NCBI GenBank assembly: GCA_016293265.1
Contig: JAEDEN010000004.1
Coordinates: forward strand, 1 to 46,256
Source: Oscillospiraceae bacterium
Lineage (GTDB): Bacteria; Bacillota; Clostridia; Oscillospirales; Oscillospiraceae
Direction of reading: 5' to 3'
DNA length: 46,256 nt
The translations under genes and the position numbers were made by a program. The notes below the pieces were generated by a model. The model did no database searches, had not been told where the DNA came from, and worked only from the letters and a program-made list of their open reading frames with translations. Positions 33,798 to 42,032 of the stretch are shown piece by piece. Each line of letters begins with the position of its first letter. Position 1 is the first letter of the stretch.

Positions 33798-35166
33798 AAA
33801 TCTCTTTCAACTGCTCCACAATGGCCTCAAAATGCATGGCGTGGGAGGCCTTCACCAGCATGGCTGTGCCGCTTCCCAACTGTCCCTGCAGGGTCTGGGC
33901 GGCTTCCTCTTTCGTTGCAAAATGCAGCACCTCGCCGCCGCTTTGAGCCGCGCCCTCCGCGATCTTTTCTGCCTTTGGGCCGATGGCAACCACCAGGTCA
34001 ATGCCCAGCATGTTGGCAAGAGCGCCCATATTATAGTGAGCCTGCCCGGTGAGCTCCCCCAACTCGCCCATGTCTCCCAGAACGGCCACCTTGCGCTCGC
34101 ACTCTGTCTTGGCCAGCACCTCCAGCGCAGCAGCCACAGACTGGGGATTGGCATTATAGCAATCGTCCAGGATGATGCGGCCTTCCGGCAGGTGGACCAC
34201 CCGCATCCGGGAGCCGGTGGGCTCATAGGCGGCAACGCCGCGGACGATCTCCTCGTGGCTGAGCCCCAGCTCCTCTCCCACCGCCACGGCGATGGAGGCG
34301 GCATAGGCCATATGGGCGCCGGGGGCGGGGATGGTGAGGGCGTAGGAGTCCTTTTTCGTCACCACGGTGCAGGTGATACCCTCCACGCCGTGGTCGGCAA
34401 GATCCTTGATGCAGGCGCCGCAGTGCTCAGACTGGCCGCAGCGCAGGATGCGGAAGTTCCCCTCCTTCACCGTGTTCAGCAAGGCGTCATCCCCATTGAG
34501 GACCGCAAGGCCGCCGGGCCGCAGATGCTCAAAAATCTCGCACTTGGCCTGGAGGATTCCCTGGCGGCTCCCCAAAAACTCAATGTGGGCGTCGCCGATG
34601 TTAGAGATCACGGCGATATCCGGCTGTACCATGGCGCCGAGATATTCGATCTCGCCGAAGTGGTTCATACCGGTTTCGATAACGGCGGCCTGATGGCCCT
34701 TGTCCAGTCCCAGGAGGGTCAGGGGGGTGCCGATGTCGTTATTGAAATTTCCCTGGGTCTTCAGGGTGCGGAACCTGGCTCCCAGAACAGAGGCAATCAT
34801 TTCCTTCGTGGTGGTCTTGCCCACGCTGCCGGTGACCTGGATGAAGGGGATCCGGAACTGTTTACGGTAAGCCGCGGCCAGCCGCCGCAGGGCAAGGCGG
34901 GTATCGTCCACCTGGATGTAAAACTTGTCGTCACGCAGCGTCTGGGGGACTTTGGCGCAAAGGCAGCCCGCCGCGCCGTTCTCCAGCGCCGTTTCGATGA
35001 AATCATGGCCGTCGAACACCTCGCCCACCCAAGGGAGGAACAGGCAGCCCTCCACAAGCTTGCGGCTGTCGGTACACACCTGGGTGATGGGGGCGGTATC
35101 CTCCCGGGGATTCAGCCACTTTCCCTCCACCGCCTCGGTGATCTCAGATATCGTCATGGCCAGCAT
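33790..35166 (-). CDS. murF: UDP-N-acetylmuramoyl-tripeptide--D-alanyl-D-alanine ligase
   Basis: 458-residue cytoplasmic peptidoglycan ligase adding D-Ala-D-Ala to the UDP-MurNAc-tripeptide. The ATP loop VTGSVGKTTTKEM, TQGNFNNDIGTPLTLL, ETGMNHFGEIEYL, SNIGDAHIEFLGS and the third-domain YNANPQSVAAALEVL, GDMGELG are characteristic of MurF. ATG at 35166 with a GGGGGTGA site. It lies directly after ddl, which makes its D-Ala-D-Ala substrate. Confidence 0.95.
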   Translation of the reverse strand: MLAMTISEITEAVEGKWLNPREDTAPITQVCTDSRKLVEGCLFLPWVGEVFDGHDFIETALENGAAGCLCAKVPQTLRDDKFYIQVDDTRLALRRLAAAYRKQFRIPFIQVTGSVGKTTTKEMIASVLGARFRTLKTQGNFNNDIGTPLTLLGLDKGHQAAVIETGMNHFGEIEYLGAMVQPDIAVISNIGDAHIEFLGSRQGILQAKCEIFEHLRPGGLAVLNGDDALLNTVKEGNFRILRCGQSEHCGACIKDLADHGVEGITCTVVTKKDSYALTIPAPGAHMAYAASIAVAVGEELGLSHEEIVRGVAAYEPTGSRMRVVHLPEGRIILDDCYNANPQSVAAALEVLAKTECERKVAVLGDMGELGELTGQAHYNMGALANMLGIDLVVAIGPKAEKIAEGAAQSGGEVLHFATKEEAAQTLQGQLGSGTAMLVKASHAMHFEAIVEQLKEIYD

Positions 35167-35170
35167 AGGC

Positions 35171-36226
35171 TCACCCCCTTCTCTTCAAATGATAAGACTG
35201 CTGCACGATCTCCTCGCACAGCTCGTTATAGCTCATGCCGATGGCGGCAGCCTCCTTAGGGACAAGGCTGGCAGAGGTCATGCCGGGCAGGGAATTGATC
35301 TCCAGGCACCAGAAACGGCCATCCCGGTCCATGAGGAAATCAGTGCGGGAGTAAACCTCAAGTCCCAGGGTGTGATGGAGCTTCAAGGCCAGCTTTCCCA
35401 TTTCCTCCTGCTGCTCCGGCGTGATCGGAGCGGGGCAAAGCTCCCGGGCACCGCCCGCCTGGTACTTTGCGGCATAGTCGAAGTCCTTTTCGGCGGGCAG
35501 GATCTCCACCGCGGGAAGGGCACGCTCCCCCAGGACGCCCACAGTCAGCTCCCGGCCGTAGATGCGCTCTTCCACCAGCACATTTCCGCCGAAGGAAAGC
35601 ACCTGGATCAGAGCGTCCTTCAGCTCCTCCCTGCTCTCCGGCAGGAAGACACCCAGGGAAGAGCCGCCGCCGGTGGTCTTTACCACACAGGGCATGGGAA
35701 GCTCCCGGGCAAGGCGCTCCACATCCTCCGCGCCGTAGCGCAGAAGCTGCCATTTGGGGGTGGGGATGCCGGCGGAATCCATCATTCTCTTGGTCATGGC
35801 CTTATCCATGGCAAGACCGGAGGCAAGATAACCGCCGCCGGTATACCGGATCCCCAGAAGATCAAAGGTGGCCTGAACGCGGCCATCCTCCCCATCCTGG
35901 CCGTGAAGGCCCAGGAACACGATATCCGCCAGCGCACAAAGCTCCAGCACATTGGGGCCGAAGAGGCGGCTGCTCTGGTCCTTCCGCGCCGTGCGGACGG
36001 CGGAGAGATCCGGTGCGGTAATGTCGATCTTCGCGTCAGGGCAAAGGCCGTCTGGGGTATCAAAGAGGGTCTCCAGATCCTCCGGCACTTTTTCCAGCCC
36101 TAAAAACAGATCTACCAGAATAGCCCGGTGGCCATTGGCACGCAGAGCGCGGCAAACAGAGGTGCCCGTCACCAGGGAGACGGTACGCTCTGTGGAGAGG
36201 CCACCGGCCAATACAACGATTTTCAT
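35171..36226 (-). CDS. ddl: D-alanine--D-alanine ligase
   Basis: 351-residue ATP-grasp enzyme making D-Ala-D-Ala. Seen: MKIVVLAGGLSTERTVSL, FLGLHGQDGEDGRVQATFDLLGIRYTGGG, KTTGGGSSLGV, VEERIYGRELTVGVLG, EVYSRTDFLMDRDGRFWCLEINSLPGMT. The C-terminal ENLP-type motif is EINSLPGMT, as in normal ligases. First gene of the run with murF and the ABC-F gene; the ATG has GGAAGGA upstream and a promoter 70 bases further up. Confidence 0.94.
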   Translation of the reverse strand: MKIVVLAGGLSTERTVSLVTGTSVCRALRANGHRAILVDLFLGLEKVPEDLETLFDTPDGLCPDAKIDITAPDLSAVRTARKDQSSRLFGPNVLELCALADIVFLGLHGQDGEDGRVQATFDLLGIRYTGGGYLASGLAMDKAMTKRMMDSAGIPTPKWQLLRYGAEDVERLARELPMPCVVKTTGGGSSLGVFLPESREELKDALIQVLSFGGNVLVEERIYGRELTVGVLGERALPAVEILPAEKDFDYAAKYQAGGARELCPAPITPEQQEEMGKLALKLHHTLGLEVYSRTDFLMDRDGRFWCLEINSLPGMTSASLVPKEAAAIGMSYNELCEEIVQQSYHLKRRG

Positions 36227-36298
36227 GCTGATCGTTCCTTCCCAAATGCGCTTTCGCGCAGTGATTCAAATCATTGTGCATAGTTGCATAGTAATTCT

Positions 36299-36328
36299 AT
36301 TTTAATTTATATAGTTTATCACAATCAA
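36299..36328 (-). promoter_or_regulatory. Probable promoter of ddl-murF run
   Basis: TTGATT (36328-36323), 18-base spacer, TAAAAT (36304-36299) in an AT-rich segment that stands out against the GC-rich surroundings. Confidence 0.6.
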
Positions 36329-36454
36329 ACAGTGAATACAACAGGTAAAATGGTGAGTCCCCCACACCGGATACCGCCTTCCCCGGGGAGTCCCGGACGC
36401 AGGCCGAGAGGATGGGTCAAACAGTGGTGGATTGCGGACTCTACCGCCATTCGG

Positions 36455-36483
36455 TTGACGTTTTCCTCCTTTGGCCTTAGGAT
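36455..36483 (+). promoter_or_regulatory. Promoter of XRE-family gene
   Basis: TTGACG (36455-36460), 17-base spacer, TAGGAT (36478-36483), just upstream of the ribosome site. Confidence 0.6.
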
Positions 36484-36503
36484 AAAGGACGGAGGTGGAC
36501 ACC

Positions 36504-37259
36504 ATGTTTGAAATCGACAAACAGGCATTCGGCGCATTCGTCTGCGCTCTCCGAAAGGAGCGGGGCTTGACCCAAAAGGAGCTTGCCCATCGGCTCTTTA
36601 TCTCCGACAAGGCTGTCAGCAAATGGGAAACGGGCGTCAGCATCCCCGATACAGCGCTGCTGATCCCTCTCTCCCAGGTGCTGAAGGTCACGGTGACAGA
36701 GCTTCTGGAATGCCGCCGCAGCGAGAAAACGACGCTGGACGCCGACGAGGCGGAGGCCCTGGTACAAAAAGCCATCCGCTTTTCCGGGGAGGAGTCCCCC
36801 CGCCCGGACAGGAGGAAAAACGGGCTCATCCTCCTGGGTTCTGCCGCTGCCGCGGCACTGGAGCTGGCGGCGGTGTATCTGCTGGGATCTCCTCCGGAGG
36901 ACGCCGTTTCCCTCTTCCTGATGCCCCTTTTGGCCCTGATTTTTGGCGCTTACTTCTGGCTGTTCATCCGGGAACAGCTGCCCAACTACTACGACGAAAA
37001 CCCCATCAGCGCTTACAGCGACGGCTTTTTCCGCATGAACCTCCCCGGCGTTTCCTTCAACAACAGCAACTGGCCCTATATCATCCGGGCAGGCCGGGCG
37101 TGGACACTGGCGGTTCTGCTGGGGGGGCCTTTGGCCTACGGGGCGCTGTATCTCCTCTTCCCTCCCCATCTGGCCCGGAACGGAGAATTCGTCCTCCTGG
37201 CAGTTGTATTGGGGGGACTGTTTATCCCCCTGTATCTGGCAGCAAAGCGGCACGCATAA
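36504..37259 (+). CDS. Membrane-anchored XRE-family transcriptional regulator
   Basis: 251 residues: an N-terminal helix-turn-helix (about 7-60; ALRKERGLTQKELAHRLFISDKAVSKWETG) followed by a linker and four hydrophobic segments (about 105-125, 131-152, 195-215, 224-244). A DNA-binding head on a membrane tail is a common design in Clostridia, perhaps sensing envelope stress; its target is unknown. The ATG at 36504 has GGAGG 8 bases upstream; a GTG three codons earlier overlaps the site. The stop codon lies inside a 23-bp perfect inverted repeat. Confidence 0.88.
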   Translation: MFEIDKQAFGAFVCALRKERGLTQKELAHRLFISDKAVSKWETGVSIPDTALLIPLSQVLKVTVTELLECRRSEKTTLDADEAEALVQKAIRFSGEESPRPDRRKNGLILLGSAAAAALELAAVYLLGSPPEDAVSLFLMPLLALIFGAYFWLFIREQLPNYYDENPISAYSDGFFRMNLPGVSFNNSNWPYIIRAGRAWTLAVLLGGPLAYGALYLLFPPHLARNGEFVLLAVVLGGLFIPLYLAAKRHA

Positions 37260-37297
37260 AAAAAGAAGACACAAGTGTCTTCTTTTTTTATGCGTGC
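37250..37297. terminator. Bidirectional terminator within a 23-bp perfect inverted repeat
   Basis: Left arm 37250-37272 and right arm 37275-37297 are exact reverse complements separated by AA. Each arm has a seven-base A or T tract, so it can end both the XRE transcript (plus) and the mrnC-rqcH transcript (minus). The left arm includes the last codons of the XRE gene. Confidence 0.88.
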
Positions 37298-37321
37298 AAA
37301 AGCTGTGCACCGGCATTCAGC

Positions 37322-37373
37322 CACCGTGGCAGCCGGCGCCGATCTGCGCATCAGATTCACTTCCGCCACGGTG
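37322..37373. repeat. Second, imperfectly nested inverted repeat
   Basis: CACCGTGGC (37322-37330) and GCCACGGTG (37365-37373) flank an inner ATCTG/CAGAT hairpin (37342-37356). It lies between the terminator and the rqcH stop, so it would be in the 3' untranslated part of the rqcH message. Confidence 0.65.
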
Positions 37374-37385
37374 CGCGGCCGGTTT

Positions 37386-39131
37386 TTATTTCACCTGACG
37401 GTTTTTTACGAATTCCGCACTGGGGGTAACATGAACGGTGTTGTACACCTGGTAGACCACCATACCCGGACGGGCTCCGGCAGGCTTTTTCACATTCTTC
37501 ACCGGGGTATAATCCACGGGCACGTTGCCGCTCTCACGGGCCTGGGAATAATAGGCTGCGATCTTGGCTGCCTCCACGATGGTATCATCGTCCACAGCCT
37601 TCCCCTCCGTGCAGAGAATGGTGTGGGAACCGTGGATCTTCTGTGTGTGGAGCCAGATGTCCCGGTGGTCCGCGTCCTTCATAGTGAGCTTGTCGTTCTG
37701 ACGGTTATTGCGGCCCACCAGCACCCGGTATCCCGTGGAAGTGCGGAACTCCCGCGGCTTGGCCGGGCGGCGGGTCTCCTTTTTCCCCTGCCGGCGGAGA
37801 AAGCCCGCCTCCCGCAGCTCGTCGCGGATGTCGTTGAAATCCTGCTCCAGCTCGGCTTTGTCGATCTCCTCCAATACGCTCTCCAGATATTCCAGATCGC
37901 GGCGGGCGATCTCCATCTGCTCCCGGAGATGCTTTTCCGCTGTTTTGGCTTTATTGTAGCGCTTATAGTACTTGGCGGCGTTTTGTTGGGGCGTCAGCAG
38001 CGGATCCAGAGGGATGGTAATGGCGGCGCAGTTCTCATCGTAGAAATTCTCGCAGGTCAGCTTGCTCTGCCCACGCTCCATGCGGTAGAGGTTGGCGGTG
38101 ATGAGGTCGCCGCAGATACGCAGCTCATCCCGGTTCTGAGTGGCGGCGTAATCCTTTTCCTGCATGGCCAGCTTGCGGCGCATACGGTCCCTGGCGGTGG
38201 TGGCGGTGCGGATCAGCTCCGCTCCCCGCTGACGCACCCGGTCCAGGCGCTCCCGGGTCTCATAGAAAGCATCCAGCAGCGCGGAAAAGCTGGGGTAGGT
38301 TTCCGATTCCATCAAACTGCCGTACTGGGTAATGGGGAAACAGGAGAACTCCGCGGGGCGCCCCTCTCTTTTCAGGCAGATTGGTGTAAAGTTATTTTCC
38401 TCTACATCGGTTGAAAATCCATGCAATTCATGCCACAATCTATCCTCTTCTCCGGCAGTCAGTGCGAAGATATGCCGGTCGGTCTCCCCTGTCGCCCGAA
38501 AGACGATCTCCCTGGCCATCAACGGAGCGATACCGAAATAGTTATCCAGCAAAAAGGCGTCCGCCTGACGCTCCGGCTGGGCGGCGGCCAGTTTTTCCCG
38601 GAAACCCTCCTCCGTCTCCGCCGTCACGGCGAGCCGTCCGGCGGCGGGGGGCTGTTCGTAATAAAGGCCCGGCAGCACCTGCCGCTGGGGCGACATCTCC
38701 GCGTCCACCCGGCGCATACAGTCAATGATGCGGCCGTCCCCGTCCAGCAAGATCAGGTTGGAACGGCGGCCCATAGCCTCCAGTATCAGCGTCCGTTTTC
38801 CCGGGCGGCCGAAATCATCAATCATGTCCAGCTCGATGCGCACCAGGCGCTCCAGAGGCGGCTGGGTGATATCGGCAATCTTCGCACCCACCAGGTGCTT
38901 GCGCAGCAGCATACAAAACATGGGAGGCTCCGCCGGATTGTCCCGGGTGATTTTCGTCAGCTGCAGCCGTGGGGCATTGGCCCCGGCGTTGAGCAGCAAA
39001 CGGCGGCTGCCCCGCAGCAGCAGGATCACCTGGTCCCGGGCGGGCTGCTGGACTTTTTCAATACGCAGTCCCAGCAGTTCCCTCCGAAGCTCCGCCACCA
39101 GGGCCTGCAGGGAAATCGCGTCCAAAGGCAT
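37386..39131 (-). CDS. rqcH: NFACT/RqcH family ribosome quality-control protein
   Basis: 581-residue protein that in Bacillus binds stalled 50S subunits with peptidyl-tRNA and directs alanine tailing. The NFACT-N domain opens MPLDAISLQALVAELRREL, with LLLNAGANAPRLQLT and PPMFCMLLRKHLVGA; a long coiled coil lies at about 300-430; the C-terminal NFACT-R domain has GYRVLVGRNNRQNDKLT, DIWLHTQKIHGSHTIL and GARPGMVVY. Older annotation calls it fibronectin-binding protein. It follows mrnC by 3 bases, another RNA-related gene. Confidence 0.92.
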   Translation of the reverse strand: MPLDAISLQALVAELRRELLGLRIEKVQQPARDQVILLLRGSRRLLLNAGANAPRLQLTKITRDNPAEPPMFCMLLRKHLVGAKIADITQPPLERLVRIELDMIDDFGRPGKRTLILEAMGRRSNLILLDGDGRIIDCMRRVDAEMSPQRQVLPGLYYEQPPAAGRLAVTAETEEGFREKLAAAQPERQADAFLLDNYFGIAPLMAREIVFRATGETDRHIFALTAGEEDRLWHELHGFSTDVEENNFTPICLKREGRPAEFSCFPITQYGSLMESETYPSFSALLDAFYETRERLDRVRQRGAELIRTATTARDRMRRKLAMQEKDYAATQNRDELRICGDLITANLYRMERGQSKLTCENFYDENCAAITIPLDPLLTPQQNAAKYYKRYNKAKTAEKHLREQMEIARRDLEYLESVLEEIDKAELEQDFNDIRDELREAGFLRRQGKKETRRPAKPREFRTSTGYRVLVGRNNRQNDKLTMKDADHRDIWLHTQKIHGSHTILCTEGKAVDDDTIVEAAKIAAYYSQARESGNVPVDYTPVKNVKKPAGARPGMVVYQVYNTVHVTPSAEFVKNRQVK

Positions 39132-39134
39132 AGC

Positions 39135-39536
39135 TTATTCCTCCATCATCTTGCAAAAAAGTTCATTGACCCGCTCTTTCCGGCCCTTCAGATACAGCCA
39201 TCCAAACAGGGCCTCCAGGGCGGTGGCCTCGCCGTACTGGGCGCGGCTGACATGTCCCGGAACCGTGCGCACCTGGGCATTGCGGCCCCGCTTGAAAACG
39301 GACAGTTCCTCCTCTGTCAAAAGAGGCAGGATGCGCTCCGCCTTTTCCGCCTGGGATTCGGCGCAGACCAGATGGATGGTGGCCTGGTGGAGGCCCTTGC
39401 CCGTGGCCTTGCCGTGGGCGCAGAGCCATGTGCGTACCAAAATCTCAAAGACCGCGTCCCCCATATGGGCAAGGCCGATGGAGCTGATGGAGCGAAGCTG
39501 GTCATCCGTCAGTACAGGTGCAAAATAGTTTTCCAT
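39135..39536 (-). CDS. mrnC: Mini-ribonuclease 3
   Basis: 133-residue RNase III catalytic domain without a dsRNA-binding domain, responsible for 23S rRNA 3' and 5' maturation in Firmicutes. LAHMGDAVFEILVRTWL carries the conserved acidic signature (GDAV/LxE), and VSRAQYGEATALEALFGWLYL the second metal-binding half. RBS AGGAG before the ATG at 39536. Coupled with rqcH. Confidence 0.93.
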   Translation of the reverse strand: MENYFAPVLTDDQLRSISSIGLAHMGDAVFEILVRTWLCAHGKATGKGLHQATIHLVCAESQAEKAERILPLLTEEELSVFKRGRNAQVRTVPGHVSRAQYGEATALEALFGWLYLKGRKERVNELFCKMMEE

Positions 39537-39577
39537 GAAAGCAGACTCCTGATCGTTTGTATTTCCATTTCCGCCGA

Positions 39578-39606
39578 ATTATATCATACTTCTTCCCTCT
39601 TGTCAC
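39578..39606 (-). promoter_or_regulatory. Promoter of mrnC-rqcH
   Basis: GTGACA (39606-39601), 17-base spacer, TATAAT (39583-39578). Confidence 0.82.
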
Positions 39607-39618
39607 TGCTCTGCGGCC

Positions 39619-39649
39619 AAAAATAAGCCCCGCGCCGAGGCGCGGGGCT
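39619..39649 (-). terminator. Intrinsic terminator after 45-aa Cys/Gly gene
   Basis: AGCCCCGCGC (39649-39640) pairs with GCGCGGGGCT (39635-39626), then TATTTTT. Confidence 0.9.
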
Positions 39650-39662
39650 GCTCTCTATGAAC

Positions 39663-39800
39663 TTAGCAGCAGTTGGACTGGTTGTTGCCGCAGCCGCAGC
39701 CGCAGCCGCCCCAGTTATTGTTGCCGCAGCAGACCCAGATGATGATGAGCAGGATGATGATCCAGCAGCAGTTACCGCCACCCCAGTTATTGTTGCACAT
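39663..39800 (-). CDS. Small Cys/Gly/Asn-rich membrane-type protein (45 aa)
   Basis: 45 residues starting MCNNNWGGGNCCWIIILLIIIWVCC; a strongly hydrophobic core of Ile/Leu (13-22) is flanked by Cys pairs and repeated NNNWGG, and the tail is CGCGCGNNQSNCC. In total ten cysteines. An excellent AGGAGG lies 7 bases before the ATG and a terminator follows. Such high-Cys, Asn/Gly-rich small proteins recall spore-associated or coat components; I do not recognise a specific family. An upstream extension to 39929 lacks a start signal. Confidence 0.75.
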   Translation of the reverse strand: MCNNNWGGGNCCWIIILLIIIWVCCGNNNWGGCGCGCGNNQSNCC

Positions 39801-39886
39801 AAAGGAACCTCCTAAGAGAAGTCGTAGACCGAACTCATCGGCCTCAATCCATACTATGCGGTCCCCCAAAATGAGTGCGAAGGTTT

Positions 39887-40969
39887 TTACAGGCGCTGTG
39901 TGGTGACAAGCTCCCGGGCGCTCCTCCATTCCTCAGATGTGAATACTCTTTTTTCCTGCAGGCGAGCGGCCAGGGTATCCCCCTCCGGCAGCGCCGCATG
40001 GAGCGCATAATAAGAGATGTACACCAGCTCTGAGCGGCGGAAGGCATCCAGGCTTCCCAGGGCCTGGCACTCCCCTTCCGTCAGCACGCCGGAACCAAGG
40101 GCCCGGACAAGGGTGTCGGAAAGATCTGTATTGGCAGTAGAGCTGTAGCCCATAGCGCGAAGAACAAACTCCGTGTACTGCTGGGCAGTGGCAGCCATGT
40201 CGGGCAGGAATTGGGTGGGGCTGCAGCCGTTGGTATAACCCTTTTCATAGGCGTAGCCCACGTAGGGCTTTGCCCAGTCCAAAACGTCGGTAAAGGGGAT
40301 ACTGCCGGTCCAGGCCAGGGCCTCATCCTCCTCCCCCAGGACGCGGATAAACATGATCAGGGCCTGGATACGGGTAGCAGGCTGCTCCAACTCAAACCCC
40401 TCTCCATAGCCGATGGTAGTACCCCGGAACATATGGAGCCCCCGCAGGGCCCGGGCCATGGCGTTATAATCAGGAGCAGCGGAGTCCCGGAAGGTATAGC
40501 TTCCCTGATAATCAATAACCGCCGTGGGAGAGGTCACGGTAAAATCGGCGGCGGTGTCCTCCGCCACCAGATAGCGGTGCTGCGGCACCAGGGCCGCGCC
40601 GCTTTCCGCAACGGTACCGGCGGTCACATCCACCACTGCGCCGCTTCCGTAGGTCACTTTCATTCCACCGGCCAGAAGCAGCACACCGGTGCCGGTGGCA
40701 CCCTCCAGGACGTCCTCCCGCTTCATCCGCTTTTCAAGCCACGTGGAGGCGATGTTCGCGGAAATACCGCCGGTCTCCTCGATCTGGGAGAGCAGCTCCC
40801 CATCGGATTCGTCCAGACGCTGGTTCACCTTCTTCTCCACCAGATCGGTAAATGCGCCGGTAAGGTAGCTGAGAGAGGCCAAAGGGTCCTCCTCATTCGC
40901 CGCGGCAAAAGACCATACTGCAAACGGCACAAGAAGCAGGCAGACCAGGATCAGCGTTTTCTTTCTCAT
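39887..40969 (-). CDS. Secreted SLH-domain protein
   Basis: 360 residues with a clear signal peptide (MRKKTLILVCLLLVPFAVWSFA, cleavage near 22-24). The middle (about 95-165) is a beta-rich segment of unknown type (VLLLAGGMKVTYGSGAVVDV). The C-terminal half carries S-layer-homology repeats, clearest at IPFTDVLDWAKPYVGYAYEKG with NGCSPTQFLPDMAATAQQ. SLH modules attach proteins to secondary cell-wall polymer. It starts 30 bases after rex with no terminator between, so it may be read from the rex promoter. Confidence 0.85.
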   Translation of the reverse strand: MRKKTLILVCLLLVPFAVWSFAAANEEDPLASLSYLTGAFTDLVEKKVNQRLDESDGELLSQIEETGGISANIASTWLEKRMKREDVLEGATGTGVLLLAGGMKVTYGSGAVVDVTAGTVAESGAALVPQHRYLVAEDTAADFTVTSPTAVIDYQGSYTFRDSAAPDYNAMARALRGLHMFRGTTIGYGEGFELEQPATRIQALIMFIRVLGEEDEALAWTGSIPFTDVLDWAKPYVGYAYEKGYTNGCSPTQFLPDMAATAQQYTEFVLRAMGYSSTANTDLSDTLVRALGSGVLTEGECQALGSLDAFRRSELVYISYYALHAALPEGDTLAARLQEKRVFTSEEWRSARELVTTQRL

Positions 40970-40999
40970 GGCAGGTTCCTTTCAGGGAAAATGGGCCCC

Positions 41000-41629
41000 T
41001 CAGCGGTTGGCGATGCGGTAACTGAGGGTCAGGAGACTGTCTGCAAAGTGGATATTTTCAAACTTGACGTCGGGGTCGGCGCTGCTGAGCTCCACATTGG
41101 TGAAATTCCAGAAGCCACGGACTCCCAGTTCCATCAAATGATTGGCGGTATTCTGGGCGACGGACTGAGGCACCGTCAAAACCACCACATCCACATCGTG
41201 AGTACGGATAAAAGCGTCCAGGTCCTCCATGGGGAAAATCGGAACGCCGTTGACCTTGGTACCGATGACGGCGTGAGAGACATCGAAGGCGGCGTCTACC
41301 GTGAAGCCGGCATCGGAGAAGTGAAAGTTTTGCAGCAGGGCGTGTCCAAGGTTGCCCACACCGATCATAATCAGGTGATGGTCATTGTCCACGCAGAGGA
41401 TGTGGCCGATCTCAGCGCGCAGCTCCTCCACATTATAGCCGTATCCCTGCTGGCCGAATTCGCCAAAGCAGCTGAAGTCCTGGCGGATCTGAGATGCGGT
41501 GATATTCATCTCCTGTCCCAGAGAATGGGACGAGATCCGCACGATACCTCGGGCGCAAAGGTCCGTCAACTGGCGATAATATCGGGGCAGGCGCCGGATC
41601 ACAGCGTCGGAAATGTTTTCTTTCTTCAA
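41000..41629 (-). CDS. rex: Redox-sensing transcriptional repressor Rex
   Basis: 209-residue NADH/NAD+ sensor that represses fermentation and respiration genes in Gram-positive bacteria. The winged helix begins KKENISDAVIRRLPRYYRQL, with ITASQIRQDFSCFGEFGQQGYGY; the Rossmann domain has IMIGVGNLGHALLQNF. I choose TTG at 41629, preceded by GGGAG, giving the usual N-terminus; a frame from 41644 would add five residues. Promoter overlaps a Rex-like inverted repeat, suggesting autoregulation. Confidence 0.94.
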   Translation of the reverse strand: MKKENISDAVIRRLPRYYRQLTDLCARGIVRISSHSLGQEMNITASQIRQDFSCFGEFGQQGYGYNVEELRAEIGHILCVDNDHHLIMIGVGNLGHALLQNFHFSDAGFTVDAAFDVSHAVIGTKVNGVPIFPMEDLDAFIRTHDVDVVVLTVPQSVAQNTANHLMELGVRGFWNFTNVELSSADPDVKFENIHFADSLLTLSYRIANR

Positions 41630-41669
41630 AATGCTCACTCCCAACCGGAATTGTTTTTTCTTTTTTTAT

Positions 41670-41698
41670 AGTTTAGACCAAACTCGTCTACTTGTCAA
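41670..41698 (-). promoter_or_regulatory. Promoter of rex
   Basis: TTGACA (41698-41693), 17-base spacer, TAAACT (41675-41670). Confidence 0.82.
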
Positions 41699-41710
41699 TT
41701 TTTTTAACAA
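41692..41710. promoter_or_regulatory. Possible Rex operator over the rex -35
   Basis: TTGTCAA (41692-41698), five T, TTAACAA (41704-41710) approximates the Rex site TTGTTAA-N4-TTAACAA with one mismatch and a one-base longer spacer. Confidence 0.5.
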
Positions 41711-41771
41711 TCATTTTTTATGTTTGCTATTATACCTTTTAAAATTTCTCTGAAATTTTTTATAAAAACGC

Positions 41772-41800
41772 TTTACACGGTCCGAAAACTCTGTTATAAT
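41772..41800 (+). promoter_or_regulatory. Promoter of tRNA-Arg
   Basis: TTTACA (41772-41777), 17-base spacer, TATAAT (41795-41800), with an AT-rich upstream segment. Confidence 0.88.
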
Positions 41801-41816
41801 GTATAAGCTTTGAAAT

Positions 41817-41893
41817 GCGCCCGTAGCTCAGTTGGATAGAGTGTCAGACTCCGACTCTGAAGGTCGCTGGTTCGAATCCAGTCGGGCGTACCA
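41817..41893 (+). tRNA. tRNA-Arg (anticodon CCG)
   Basis: 77-base cloverleaf with encoded CCA. Acceptor GCGCCCG pairs with CGGGCGT (one terminal G-U), anticodon stem TCAGA/TCTGA with loop CTCCGAC, T-loop TTCGAAT. Anticodon CCG reads the arginine codon CGG. Confidence 0.95.
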
Positions 41894-41949
41894 TTGAACG
41901 CATATCCGAGCCCTTTATCGTATTGGGAACAGTATTCGTTCAAACAAGA

Positions 41950-41986
41950 AGACACTCCTTACCATAACGGTAGGGAGTGTCTTTCT
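41950..41986 (+). terminator. Intrinsic terminator after tRNA-Arg
   Basis: AGACACTCC (41950-41958) pairs with GGAGTGTCT (41973-41981), with an inner TACC/GGTA stem, then TTCTTT. Confidence 0.8.
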
Positions 41987-42032
41987 TTCGTTTACTTTCG
42001 GCTCAGAATGCTGACATCATCATGTAACCTCA

